A DNA stretch of 64,000 bases from Girardinichthys multiradiatus (Eukaryota > Chordata > Actinopteri > Cyprinodontiformes > Goodeidae). The notes under the pieces are model-generated. The model was not told where the DNA came from. It was given only the letters and a program-made list of their open reading frames with translations, and did no database searches. The first letter of the stretch is position 1, and each line of letters begins with the position of its first letter. This document shows positions 48,081 through 58,671 of this stretch, in pieces. Position numbers and translations under genes: made by a program. The stretch spans positions 27,799,093 through 27,863,092 of the forward strand of contig NC_061797.1 of NCBI RefSeq assembly GCF_021462225.1. Reading direction: 5' to 3'.

Positions 48081-48272
48081 AACCCGTTCCTGGATAAAAC
48101 GGAAGATGACGAGTACGAGTACGAGTACGAGTGTTTTTACTGTCTAACAACATTCATCATTGCTATCAATACATGTTTTAAAAACTTCCTTTCTGTGCAA
48201 AATGGGTCATTCATTAATTTAATTCTCTGCATTCCTCCTAGGGGACCATGCCCCCCACTTTGGGAACCATTG

Positions 48273-50603
48273 ATCCAATAAAACACAAGTTAAGGTAGGG
48301 ATTCGGGAGAAGAAGTATTGAACAAAGAGTAAAACACTGGTTACTAATTTCCTTGTATTAGAATAAAGAGCGGCACAAAATCAGCAAATAGGGAGGTAAG
48401 TTGCCCTTTACTCATACTGTGGCCTATTTCCAAAACACTCATTAAGAGCTACTGTTAACATGCTTTCAAAGCACAAACTAATAATTAAAAACACAAGGAT
48501 AACATGCATTTTAATGCCTAGCTTTTGAACACCATAGGAGGGAAAAAAACTAAATTGTTTTTGGCTCTACTGATTGCAGTCTTAGGTGAAGTTGATGTTA
48601 ATTAGAACCTTGTGATCTGATGGGATGGGGGACTGACTGCACAGCAGCTCCCCTTCATCAGCACCCCTACTGCATTCATCCACCAAGTAAGCTCATAATT
48701 ACTGTATAACCATCTCTGTTCCACCCTGCTGCTCCAGCACAGTACTCACCTTTGTCTCCTAACGTGCACCATCTAAGCCTCCTATAGACATGTACTTCAA
48801 AGTTCTTTAGTTTTTACGAACACCTACAGCAGCTTCTTATGCTGTATCCCAGATCATTCGATAAGTCCGTCTTTCTCAGTCATGCTCAGAAGTTGCCAAA
48901 TATCCCTGCGGGCATATATAAAGAACAAGGTAGGTGAATTCAAGTGTACCATCATAAATACATGATCTGGATTAGTCGATGGATAAATAGTACAGTGATA
49001 GTATTATTTATGTATCTTATACCTGTTTGAACAAAGACTCTGGAGTACATGGAGAAACTTCTTAAAGATGTATTTTCCCAAAATGATGATGTAGAATCTG
49101 ATATATGTAAATTTTGCTGCTCAAGAGTCACACTTTGCTCCCATGATGTTCTAACAAGTCTGTAAGAGCTCTGATAGGTTTTTAGTAAAAGACTGTCAAA
49201 GAGGGGGACCATTTTTATGAAGTGACAAACTCACACAGTGACAGGATCAGCCCATAAAAGTCCATGCGAAAGAAATGAACGAGTGTTTGCCTGGTGTGAA
49301 AATATACTGCGCCACGCACCTCTGCAGACCCTTCTATTAATCAACCTGTCCACACTTTGTTTTGAGAGCAATCTCGCCCAACCACCAGAAGCACTCAGCA
49401 GTAAGTGGCGCTTGGCTGTGCTTTGAAGGCCGAGGTTTATTACTATCCCAAGGCAGAGCAAAACTGAGCTGTAAAAACACATAATTTCAGAACTCAGCAC
49501 TTGACTTTGGCTACACACCTCATATATGGGGGAATACAGCAGTGACCTGTAAACCTGCCTGAAAGGTTTGTCTATCATATCCGTTTCAAACATTAATTCT
49601 GAAATACTAAGTATATATATTACTATATACTAAGTATTTTTTTTCTCAGTTCATTCTGATCAGGACATTAGGAGGGGTTGCTTTGATTGTGAAGTCTAGA
49701 AATACAAAGTTGGATTGTATAGGTAGGCATATTCTTTTCAGTAAATGTCTGTTAAAACTAAGGTGGATTTAGGCTCAGCATAAGCCCCTGTACATGTTCT
49801 TTACTTGGCTTTGTCTGTCCAACAAAGGGTCTGTCTTTGTACTGCAAGCTGTTACCATAAGAAGTAGCTCATTTCGTCACTTGCAGGTGATTTGTTCATC
49901 TCCTTACAAGTGGAAATTTACAGAGCAAGATATCAAAATATGGGAAGTCTTGAAATTTAAACGAATGAATGTAAAACGTGCCAAATTTAGGATATTTTCT
50001 TAAGAATATATTATGACATCCTTTCTATTCATGAAAAGCATGACTGAACATATCTCCTATGAGCTGATTTGGAATGTCTCTCTGTACACATGTGTTTCCT
50101 AAAAAGATCTTGCTCAATTCCTACTTTGTGAATTTGTAGCCCTGTTTTGCAACCAGCTGTTACTATTTCATCCTTATCAGCTTTCCTAAATGCCAGCATA
50201 CAATGGACAAGGAGTTTTCTCGGGAGGAGGTTTTCTCAGCTGATCCCTTTTTTGGTCTCTACAGCAAGTCAGCACAACTTGCACATGGACTTGGCAGATT
50301 TTTACAGCACATGCCCTTTTTGACGCAACCAGGAATTGAACCCCGACCCTCCCCGTGTAAAAGACGTGGACTTACTCTGCTATACGGTAAAAAGACTAAA
50401 TGTTGATGTAATGGTACTGCATATAATTTTATTTCTTTTAGCGTAATATTTGATGAATTAGGAGATAAATATTCAAGAAAATAAGAAATACTTCTATTTA
50501 TGATTTCATTAAACAATTTATATAGATTCCTTTAATTATATATTGGGTCTCAGACTGGCAGAAGCATACACAAAAAAAAAAGCAAAACAAAAACAAAAAC
50601 AAA
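48273..50603. other. Unique AT-rich DNA
   Basis: I see no gene. A 120-codon minus frame (49593-49231) shows no family features. Near 50330 AATTGAACCCCGACC on the plus strand resembles an inverted Pol III B box, possibly a decayed SINE. An imperfect palindrome lies at 49604-49637. Confidence 0.45.
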
Positions 50604-53047
50604 TAGGTAAGGTAAGGTAAGGTAAGTTTATTTATATAGCGCTTTTCAGCAACGAGACACTTAAAGCGCTGTACATACAATTACAATACAATCACAAAGC
50701 AAATAAACACAGATACAGACACAGAAAAACAAATCAAATGATAAAATCAAACAAAAGAGGTAATTTAAAAACGTTAAATAAAATAAAGAGAATAGAATGA
50801 TGGACAAGAAAATGAAGGGGAAATTGGACTGAAAACGCAACTAATCATGCCTAGATGGCACAGTCAAAGGCCACTCTAAACAAATACGTTTTAAATCTTG
50901 ATTTAAAGCAACTTAGGGTTTCGGCGCTTTTACAGTTTTCTGGCAGTTTATTCCAGATTAGTGGAGCATAAGAACTAAAAGCTGCTTCTCCATGTTTGGT
51001 TCTGGTTCTGGGTATGCAGAGCAGATTTGAGCCAGAAGACCTGAGAGGTCTGGTTGGTTGATACATTGACAACAAGTCCGTAATGTATTTTGGTGCTAAG
51101 CCATTCAGTGATTTATAGACTAACAGAAGTATTTTAAAGTCTATTCTCTGAGCTACAGGGAGCCAGTGTAAGGACTTTAGAACCAGGGTGATGTGCTCCA
51201 CTTTCTTAGTTCTAGTGAGGACGCGGGCAGCAGCGTTCTGGATCAACTGCAGCTGTCTGATCGATTTTTTAGGCAGGCCTGTGAAGGCACCATTGCAGTA
51301 ATCAATTCTACTAAAGATGAATGCATGAATTAGTTTTTCAAGGTCCTGCTGAGACATTAGTCCTTTAATCCTGGAGATGTTCTTTAGGTGATAGAAGGCC
51401 GACCTAGTTACTACCTTTATGTGCCTCTGAAGGTTCAGGTCTGAGTCCATCACCATACCCAGGTTTCGAGCCTGACTGGTGGTTTCTAGCTGTATTAACT
51501 GAAGCTGTGTGCTAACTTTTAAATGCTCTTCCTTTGGTCCAAAGATTATTACTTCAGTTTTGTTTTGATTCAGCTGAAGAAAATTTAGGCCCATCCGTGC
51601 ATTGATTTCTTCTAAGCATTTACCCAGCGCTTGAATGGGTTCATGGTCACCTGGTGACATTGTAACGTATAGCTGTGTGTCGTCTGCATAGTTATGATAA
51701 CTTGCGTTATTGTTTATTAAAATCTGAGTTAGGGGGAGCATGTAGATATTGAATAGGAGGGGCCCTAAGATGGACCCTTGGGAAACGCCACATGCGATTT
51801 TTGTGGTCTCTGATGTAAAGTTACCTACTGACACAAAAAAGTCCCTGTCCTTCAAGTAGGATTTAAACCAGTTGAGTGCTGTACCAGAAAGGCCGACCCA
51901 GTTTTCCAGGCGCTCTAATAAAATGGAGTGATCAACAGTGTCGAATGCTGCACTAAGGTCCAATAATACCAGCAGTGTGGTTCTTCCACAGTCTGCATTT
52001 ATACGGATGTCATTGAACACCTTGACAAGAGCAGTTTCTGTACTGTGGTAACCACGGAAGCCTGACTGGAAGGCATCGAAGCGGTTGGTCGTTGTTAGGA
52101 AGTTGTTTAACTGCTGAAACACAGCTTTTTCTTTTATCTTACTGATGAAGGGGAGGTTTGATATAGGCCTGTAGTTATGTAGTAGCAGCTTGTCCAAGTT
52201 GCTCTTTTTCAATAGAGGTTTGATAATTGCTGTTTTTAGGGCCTGGGGGAAAACACCTGACAAAAGGGACGTGTTTATTATTTGTGTTAAATCAGATGTT
52301 ATTACAGGCAAAGCTTTCTTAAGGAAAGCTGTGGGTAAAAGATCGAGACAGCAGGAAGAAGAGCTTAGTTGCTGTATGATTTCTTCTAAGATTTTGCAGT
52401 TTATTTGGTGAAATTGGGAAATTTTGTCAAAATCAGTTCTAGTTGGAGACAACATTGGTACTGGAGTTGATGTGGATGTTCTGACTGCCCCTCTGATCTT
52501 TTGGGTTTTTTCAGTAAAGAATTTAGCAAATTCATTGCAGGCCCTGGTAGAGTGGAGTTCAGATACTACAGTTACAGGAGGGTTTGTTAACCTGTCGACC
52601 GTGGCAAATAATGCATGAGCATTGTTAATGTTTTTGCTGATGATCTCAGAAAAGAAGGATTCCCTTGCATTTTTCAGTTGTAGGTTATATCTGTATAGTC
52701 TCTCTTTATAGATAATATAGTGAACCTGGAGTCCAGTCTTTCGCCACCTGCGTTCAGTTTTTCGACACTCTTTTTTTTCACTTCTGACTGGTGGAGCACT
52801 TCTCCATGGAGACATTTTCTTCCCAGAAACGACTTTCACTTTAATTGGAGCAATTGAATCAATGGTGTCTGAGATTTTAGAATGAAAGTTATCTACCAGC
52901 TCATCTACAGTGTTACAGGGCAAAGTGGAGGTAGACGAGTAAATGTGGTTAAAGGTTTCAGCAGCTCTGTCCTTAAAGATGCATTTTCTTATCATGTCTC
53001 TTTGGCAAACTGAGTCATTGCAGATGATGCTTTCAAAAATAACCGAA
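50604..53047 (-). mobile_element. 5'-truncated L2-type LINE with long intact frame
   Basis: On the minus strand the element ends AGCGCTATATAAATAAAC followed by about four TTACC units (50604-50630), a tandem LINE tail. Upstream, one open frame runs from the truncation at about 53047 to the stop at 50851. The 5' end meets Gypsy LTR sequence directly, with no LTR remainder beyond the tail. The uninterrupted frame suggests a younger insertion than most elements here. Confidence 0.88.
50851..53047 (-). CDS. L2-type LINE ORF2, RT domain, partial
   Basis: About 730 codons without a stop. No ATG marks the real start; the frame enters from the LTR upstream. The RT motifs are in order: LLHNYRPISNLPFISK, FQSGFRGYHSTETALVKVF, LLDLSAAFDTVDHSILLERL (motif A), GVSQGSILGPLLFNIY (motif B) and NYADDTQLYVTM (catalytic YADD). 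NQNKTEVIIFGPKEE and LGMVMDSDLNLQRHI follow. The C-terminus includes DYCNGAFTGLPKKSIRQLQL and LIWNKLPENCKSAETLSCFK. RT would reverse-transcribe LINE RNA on nicked target DNA. The N-terminal endonuclease is missing, so it could not start a normal insertion alone. Confidence 0.9.
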
Positions 53048-53793
53048 GGAAAAACGACAGGTAAGTGGCACAGTAAACAAAACCGGAACTTCAATGTGAA
53101 ATGCCTCTTACTAAGAGGGAGTAGACAATCCGCCAGGAGAAGAGGGATTCGGACTGGAGAAGAAGTGAATATGGAGTCAATGATAAGTCCGATGATTTCT
53201 TAGTTACTTGGGTTAGAGCTTGGAGTGCAGGCGAAGCGTCAGCGGAGAGGTTGAGGGTGGACAGGTTAGGTTGAAAGGTCTCTGGAGAATCCGGGTCCGG
53301 AAGCAGCCAGCCAGGGAAGTTCCAGAGTTTGGCGTCAAGTAGGTGTGTGTGGAAGATCCTTCCTGGGGAGATCCTAGGAGCGAGGCTAGTGTGAAACAAA
53401 GTCACTGGGGCCAGCCTGGGTAACCTCCAGGTAGTCGGCGGTATAATTCTTGGAAGGTCCTGGAAAACGTAGTTAGTGTTTGAATGAAGCCACTGGGGCC
53501 AGCCAGGGTAACCTCCAGGTAGTTGCCGGTTCAGTTCACTAAGAAGAACAAAGAACAAGTTAAATGTTGTCGAAGACAAAGTACACATAGACTTAGTTAA
53601 TATGAGGCTGGCTGAGTAGCTACCACAGAGCCTAATACTCGAGCGACGAGATTCTGGCTGCCTCCTGCTTAAGTACTCCAGGACTCAGTCACAGAGATGG
53701 TAAACACCTGTCTCCACCACTGCTGAGCACTAGCGCCTACTAGGAGTCAAAAAACACAGACACAAACATACAACAGAAACTCCAGCCCCGACA
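53048..53793 (-). repeat. Gypsy 3' LTR, truncated
   Basis: On the minus strand it starts at 53793 with TGTCGGGGCTGGAGTTTCTG, as the 5' LTR does. It continues past a short internal duplication (TACCTGGAGGTTACCC units at about 53396-53426 and 53498-53525) and stops at CGTTTTTCCTT near 53048, where L2 LINE sequence begins. The last roughly 115 bp found in the 5' LTR are missing. It has about 190 bp that the 5' LTR lacks. Confidence 0.85.
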
Positions 53794-56612
53794 TTACCCG
53801 AGGGTACAGCCACGTTGACCTCGTCAGCCGCGATCAGAGGTGGCTGGTACCCTAATGAGGCTTCAAAGGGGGAAACTCCTGTAGCAGATGAGACCTGTGA
53901 GTTGATAGCATACTCAATCCACGGGAGATGCTCGACCCAGTCTATTGGGGCAGAGGAGGTCACACACCGAAGTGTGGACTCGAGCTGCTGGTTGAGTCTC
54001 TCTACTTATCTGTTAGATTGGGGATGGTGGCCTGAAGACAGTGATACCTTGGCTCCTAAAACAGAGCAAAACTGTAGCCAAACCTGGGAAATAAACTGGG
54101 GCCCTCGGTCAGACAGAATATTCTGTGGTATACCGTGTAATCGAAAAACATGCTTGACCAAAAGTTTGACAGTTTGCAACGCAGAGGGAACCTTTCCAAG
54201 AGGCACTAAGTGACAAGCCTTGGAGAAACGGTCAACAATAGACAAAATGACCATCATACCCTTGGAAGTTGGTAGCCCAGTTACAAAATCTAAAGCTAAA
54301 TGTGACCAGGGATGCTTAGGGATGCTCAAAGGTTGTAGTAGACCAGCTGGGGGTTGGTTACTACTCTTGTTTCTTGAGCAAACTGTACAAGCAAGCACCC
54401 ATTCTCGGATGTCCTGGTGCAAAGAGGGCCACCAGTAATGTCAGGGAAATGGTGTGGCTTACCCCGGGATGTGCAGAGAACCTAGCTGTGTGGAACCACT
54501 GAATAACCCTAGACCTTACCGCAGCAGGGACATACGTACGGTTGGTAGGCCCGTTACTAGGGTCAGGCTCTGTCCTTAGTGGTCGGGAGACCAGTTCCTC
54601 AATCTCCCAAGACACAGATCCGATGGTCGAGGCAGGGGGCACAATAGGTTCAGGTAGCTTCTCAAAGTCATCTGGTGGGAACTGCCGGGAAAGAACATCA
54701 GGATTGATCCCAGATCTGAAAGAGATGGTTAGATTAAACCAAGAAAATATAGAGACCAACGGGCTTGTCTTGGGTTAAGTCTTTTAGCAGTCTGTAAATA
54801 ACCCAAGTTCTTGTGGTTGGTCCAGACTAAAATAGGGTGAATGGCACCCTCTAACCAGTGTCTTCACTCCTCTAATGCTAGCTTAATAGCAAGGAGTTCC
54901 CTGTCACCCACATCATAATTCCACTCAACTTGGCTCAGTCGATGTGAAAAATACCCACAAAGGTGCAGTTTGTCGTCGTCAGAGGAACGTTGTGAGAGTA
55001 CTGCTCCCACCCAGTGTCGGAGGCGTCGACTTCCAAAATGAACTGTCTGGAGGGATCTGGATGTTTTAAGATGGGTGCCTGGGCGAACTTCTCCTGAAGA
55101 ACACGGAAGGCTTGATCTGCAGCGGAGTTCCAAAGGAAGTGCACTTTAGTGGAAGTTAGTGCAGTTAAAGGTGCTGCCGTCTGGCTGTAGTTCCGGATGA
55201 AGCGGCGGTAGAAATTGGCGAAGCCAAGAAACCTCTGTAATTGTTTCCGTGAGTCTGAAACAGGCCACTCCAGCACAGCTGGGTCTGGGTCTCTGGGTCT
55301 GCACGGAGCTGTCCACCCTCTAGAATAAAACCTAAGAAGGTTACAGAGGTCTGGTGAAATTCACATTTCTCCGCTTTCACGTACAGTTTGTTCTCTAAAA
55401 GTCTTTGTAACACCAGATGAACGTGATGCTGGTGAGTCTTCAGGTCCTTAGAATAAATCAAAATATCGTCTAGGTAGACAAACAAAAATGTTCAAAAAAT
55501 CCCTGAGGACATCATTAACAAGTGCCTGGAAGACAGCAGGGGCCATTGCAGAGGCTGAAGGGCATGACTAAGTATTCCAAATGTCCGAGTGGATTCTTAA
55601 AAGCTGTCTTCCACTCATCCCCCTGGTGGATCCTAACTACATGGTAGGCATTCCTAAGGTCAGGTTTGGTGAAAACTGTGGCCTCGTGGACAGGTTCAAA
55701 AGCTGAAGAAAGTAAAGGAATACTTGTTCTTAACCGTAATGTTATTAAGCCCCCTCTAATCAATACAGGGCCTTAAAGAACCATCCTTCTTGTTGACGAA
55801 AAAGAAACCTGCGCCTAGGGGTGATGAAGAAGGCGGATAAGGCCGGTAGCCAGGGACTCATTAATATATTTCTCCATAGTCTGCTGCTTGTGTGTAGAAA
55901 TGGGATACAACCTGCTGGTGGGCAGGGAATCCCCTGGAAGTAAGTCAATGGCGCAATCATAGGGTCGGTGTGGAGGTAACGAAAGCGCCTTAGCTTTGTT
56001 GAACACTTGTTTAAGATCATGGTATATCAAAGGTACCCGGGTAAGATCTGGAAAATCGCTCTCCTCAACAACTGAGTCAGGGGGAACGGGAGTGACTGCA
56101 GACTGAAGGCAGGTAGTGTGGTAACTGGTGGACCAGGACTCAACTCTGCCCTTAACCCAATCAAGGTGAGGATTGTGTTTACTAAGCCAAGGAAAACCCA
56201 GCACCATAGCGTGCGTAGCTACAGAAAAAATGTAGAAAGAAATTAATTCTCGATGATTGCCAGATAACAAGAGGACTATAGGTTTAGTTTGGTGAGTAAT
56301 ACGAGACAATTCCTGACCATTGACGGCTGTCACAAGACGTGGTGCTGTTAAAGCCACAGTCTCGATCCCAGCTGCTTTAACTAGATCCAAGTCTATAAGA
56401 TTCTGTTCACTTCCTGAATCAACAAGTGCAGAGAGATTGTGGACCTGTTGGTTAAGTAGTAACTTGGCTGTCAAACAAAATCTGAGGAATTCGGTTGAAA
56501 CAGTCTGGTCCGCCGGTATGTCCCTATCTACCGATGGACCTGATCTTTTGGCCGAGGAGGACAAGTAGGACAGTCGGCTACAAGATGCTCTATGGAGCGA
56601 GAATAAAAACAT
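53794..56612 (-). pseudogene. Gypsy pol remnant (PR-RT-RH-IN)
   Basis: Protease: ALVDSGSEQNLIDL near 56430-56390, then VLGFPWLSKHNPHLDW. RT: a start region with DLLPGDSLPTSRLYPIS, an in-frame stop near 55760, [14 protein letters not shown] and [12 protein letters not shown] (catalytic YLDD intact, about 55485-55450). RNase [14 protein letters not shown] near 55040-55000 and [17 protein letters not shown] near 54900. Integrase: a zinc-binding end ([12 protein letters not shown]), [14 protein letters not shown] (first D), [13 protein letters not shown] (second D) and SGHHPQSNR where the third acidic residue region starts. Phases change at about 55800, 55500, 55270, 54900, 54400 and 54000. After ADEVNVAVPSG the frame runs into the LTR, so the integrase C-terminus is lost. 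Confidence 0.88.
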
Positions 56613-57523
56613 TGCCTAGCCTGCCAGCGCCTCTGCCTTTCCTCGCTAGTGAGGCGCGCCCTACCCACCTGCATGGGTTCAGTTTCTCCTGCCAGTTCTT
56701 GGGAAGGGGGCTTGGGGTTAACAGTAGGCAAAAGCGTTGGCTGGGTCCTAACATAACTGCGTTCATTTCTGGGCTTCCTCCTCTCCCTTAACCGGCTATC
56801 TATTCTAATGGCTTTAGCAATGAAATCCTCCAATAACTGGCTCATCCACCAAAACGAGCTAATCCTTTAAAGTCTCATCTAGGGCATGAAAAAATACAGA
56901 TTTAAGGGCCCGGCTGTCCCAGCCAGATTCTGCTGCAAGGATATGAAAATCTATAGCAAATTCTGTTAGTGTCTACCCTGCTGCTTAATAGTCCATAACT
57001 TTCGACCTGAAGCCACATAATCAATAAAGAAAGAAAAATCTCTCCTAAACTCCTTCTCAAAATCAGAAAATGTGCAACCAAACCGGACACAACTACAAAA
57101 ATGGGACTCAGCCCATCTTAGTGCTTTTCCTGACAAAAGGCCAATAACATAAGAAATCTTAGAGTCATCATGGGGGAAAGAGTGGGGGGAACAATTGAAC
57201 ATTAAAGAACATTGTAACAAGAAACCCTTACAGTCACTGGTCTCACCTGAAAATTTCTCAGGACTGGGGGAAATGACGTCATGGACAAAAGGAAGACGCT
57301 GGGTCTCTGAAATGGCTGCAGCGGCCTCTAACGGCTGAGTGGGGGTCTTGTTCATGGATAGCTGTAACATGGCGGTTACCTGTTCAAGCTGTTGATTTGT
57401 CTGACGTTGCTGTTCGGCTAGAGAACGTAAGGTGGAACCGTGAGACTGAATATGGTGAGTATGATCAGAAAGAATTCCCTTGAGCGCCTCTGCTGGGTCG
57501 GGTTGGCTCGAGTATTCTGTCAT
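56528..57523 (-). pseudogene. Gypsy gag remnant
   Basis: The start codon at 57523-57521 gives MTEYSSQPDPAEALKGI. A coiled, Gln-rich stretch follows (SLAEQQRQTNQQLEQVTAML) and then the capsid part (EKFSGETSDCKGFLLQCSLM; GKALRWAESHF). It stops at 56966 after a shift near 56980. A later phase (56845-56528) is basic and ends with a zinc-knuckle relic CFYSRSIEHLVADCP, in which the second Cys is Ser. Gag would package the element RNA. Confidence 0.85.
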
Positions 57524-57525
57524 AG

Positions 57526-58188
57526 TGTTACGTATGGCTTTGACCCACATGCAGAATCATGCTCAAGGGAAACGGGTACAAGTTTGAAAAAAGGTTTATT
57601 TAAGGAGAATGGATCGGTATGGTGTGCAGGAACAACTGTAAGGAAAAACGACAGGTAAGTGGCACAGTAAACGAAACTGGAACTTAAATGTGAAATGTCT
57701 CTTACTAGGAGGGAGTAGGCAATCCGCCAAGAGGAGAGGGATTCGGACTGGAGAAGAAGTGAATATGGAGTCAATGGTAAGTCCAATGATTTCTTAGTTA
57801 CTTGGGTTAGAGCTTGGAGTGCAGGCGAAGCGTCAGCGGAGAGGTGGAGGGTGGACAGGTTAGGTTGAATGGTCTCTGGAGAATCCGGGTCCGGAAGCGG
57901 CCAGCCGGGGAAGTTCCAGAGTTTGGCGTCGGGTAGGTGTGTGTGGAAGATCCTTCCTGGGGAGATCCTAGGAGCGAGGCTAGTGCGAAACGAAGCCACC
58001 GGGGCCAGCCTGGGTAACCTCCAGGTAGTCGCCAGTATAATTTTTGGAAGGTCCTTGAAAACGTAGTTAGTGTTTGAACACAATCACCGAGATGGAAAAC
58101 ATCTGTCTCCACCACTGCTGAGCACTAGCGCCTACTAGGAGTCAAAAAACAAAGACGAAAACATGCAACAGAAACTCCAGCCCCGACA
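57526..58188 (-). repeat. Gypsy 5' LTR, internally deleted
   Basis: It is 663 bp, starts TGTCGGGG and ends ACGTAACA. A sequence of about 190 bp present in the 3' LTR is absent between CATCTC and CAAACACTAACTACG (near 58075). The missing part includes the AGTACTTAAGC stretch, a candidate promoter. AATAAA lies late in the LTR (near 57600 on the minus strand). Confidence 0.85.
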
Positions 58189-58671
58189 CTAATAGGTAGT
58201 CTAGGCCGTGTAGGTCTTAGTGTGGTCTAATTTTATTATATCTAATGGTGTATTATTGTTAGATTTTTACTATGAGCGAGTGAACATAGAAAGGACAGCC
58301 ATTGGCAAACTTCTGAAACATGCAAACCTTTGGTCACTACTACTTAATTTACTTTGCTTCTTGTGATCTCAATTAGTTTTGCTTAGTTAAACATTCCAAA
58401 TGGGATACTGGTGATCAGGGGGTCTTCACAGTTTTTAGTTATGCTCTATTAAAGGCAAAAAAGTATAGTCAAATAGTTGTAAATGCTTTATCAGTTTTCC
58501 TCTACATCAATTGTTTACTCTGTCAGTAAACCTTTAGATGAGGAATTTTTACAAAAAAAATGCTAAGGTTAGGATTTTTTGTATTAAACCTACATTGATT
58601 AATGCATATTTGTCTTATTTGCTTAAACAAATGATCTATATGTTTTTTAATGAATATTCTAATTTCAGGAA
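58189..58671. other. AT-rich spacer
   Basis: I see nothing recognisable between the Gypsy 5' LTR and the truncated Tc1 copy. Confidence 0.5.

Larger units (their letters stand above)
45643..48131 (+). mobile_element. LINE, endonuclease-deleted, with 10-bp target duplication
   Basis: TGTTTTTACT occurs at 45633-45642 and 48132-48141, directly bounding the element. The left end has a GC-rich 5' UTR-like piece (about 45665-45755), which joins abruptly to the end of the endonuclease domain. RT and the C-terminal domain follow. The tail is a short ACGAGT repeat (about 48109-48131). Such tails and duplications are those of target-primed insertion. The family is a common fish LINE of the I/RTE-like side; I do not fix the clade. 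Confidence 0.87.
45450..48272. mobile_element. hAT-type MITE split by a LINE
   Basis: The left part (45450-45642) starts CAGTGGTCCCTAAACTTTTT. The right part (48142-48272) ends CCCACTTTGGGAACCATTG, its diverged inverse. Without the LINE the element would be about 0.31 kb, typical for a non-autonomous hAT. The flanking 8-bp words (ATCTTTCA and ATCCAATA) match only in part, so the target duplication is not clear. Confidence 0.65.
53048..58188 (-). mobile_element. Gypsy (Ty3-like) LTR retrotransposon, degenerate
   Basis: The minus-strand order is 5' LTR (57526-58188), gag, protease, RT, RNase H, integrase, 3' LTR (53048-53793). The gag-pol order with integrase after RNase H is that of the Gypsy group. 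Every gene is broken by stops or shifts. The integrase C-terminus is deleted straight into the 3' LTR. The gag ATG lies only two bases after the LTR, leaving no room for a usual primer-binding site; this resembles self-priming Tf1/Sushi-type elements, but that is inference. Confidence 0.9.

Noticed and set aside
49231..49593. 120-codon minus frame
   Set aside because: No motifs, no visible exon signals and no related copy in the window.
50326..50400. Possible tRNA gene or SINE from a B-box-like word
   Set aside because: No A box at the right spacing and no cloverleaf can be drawn; kept only as a note.
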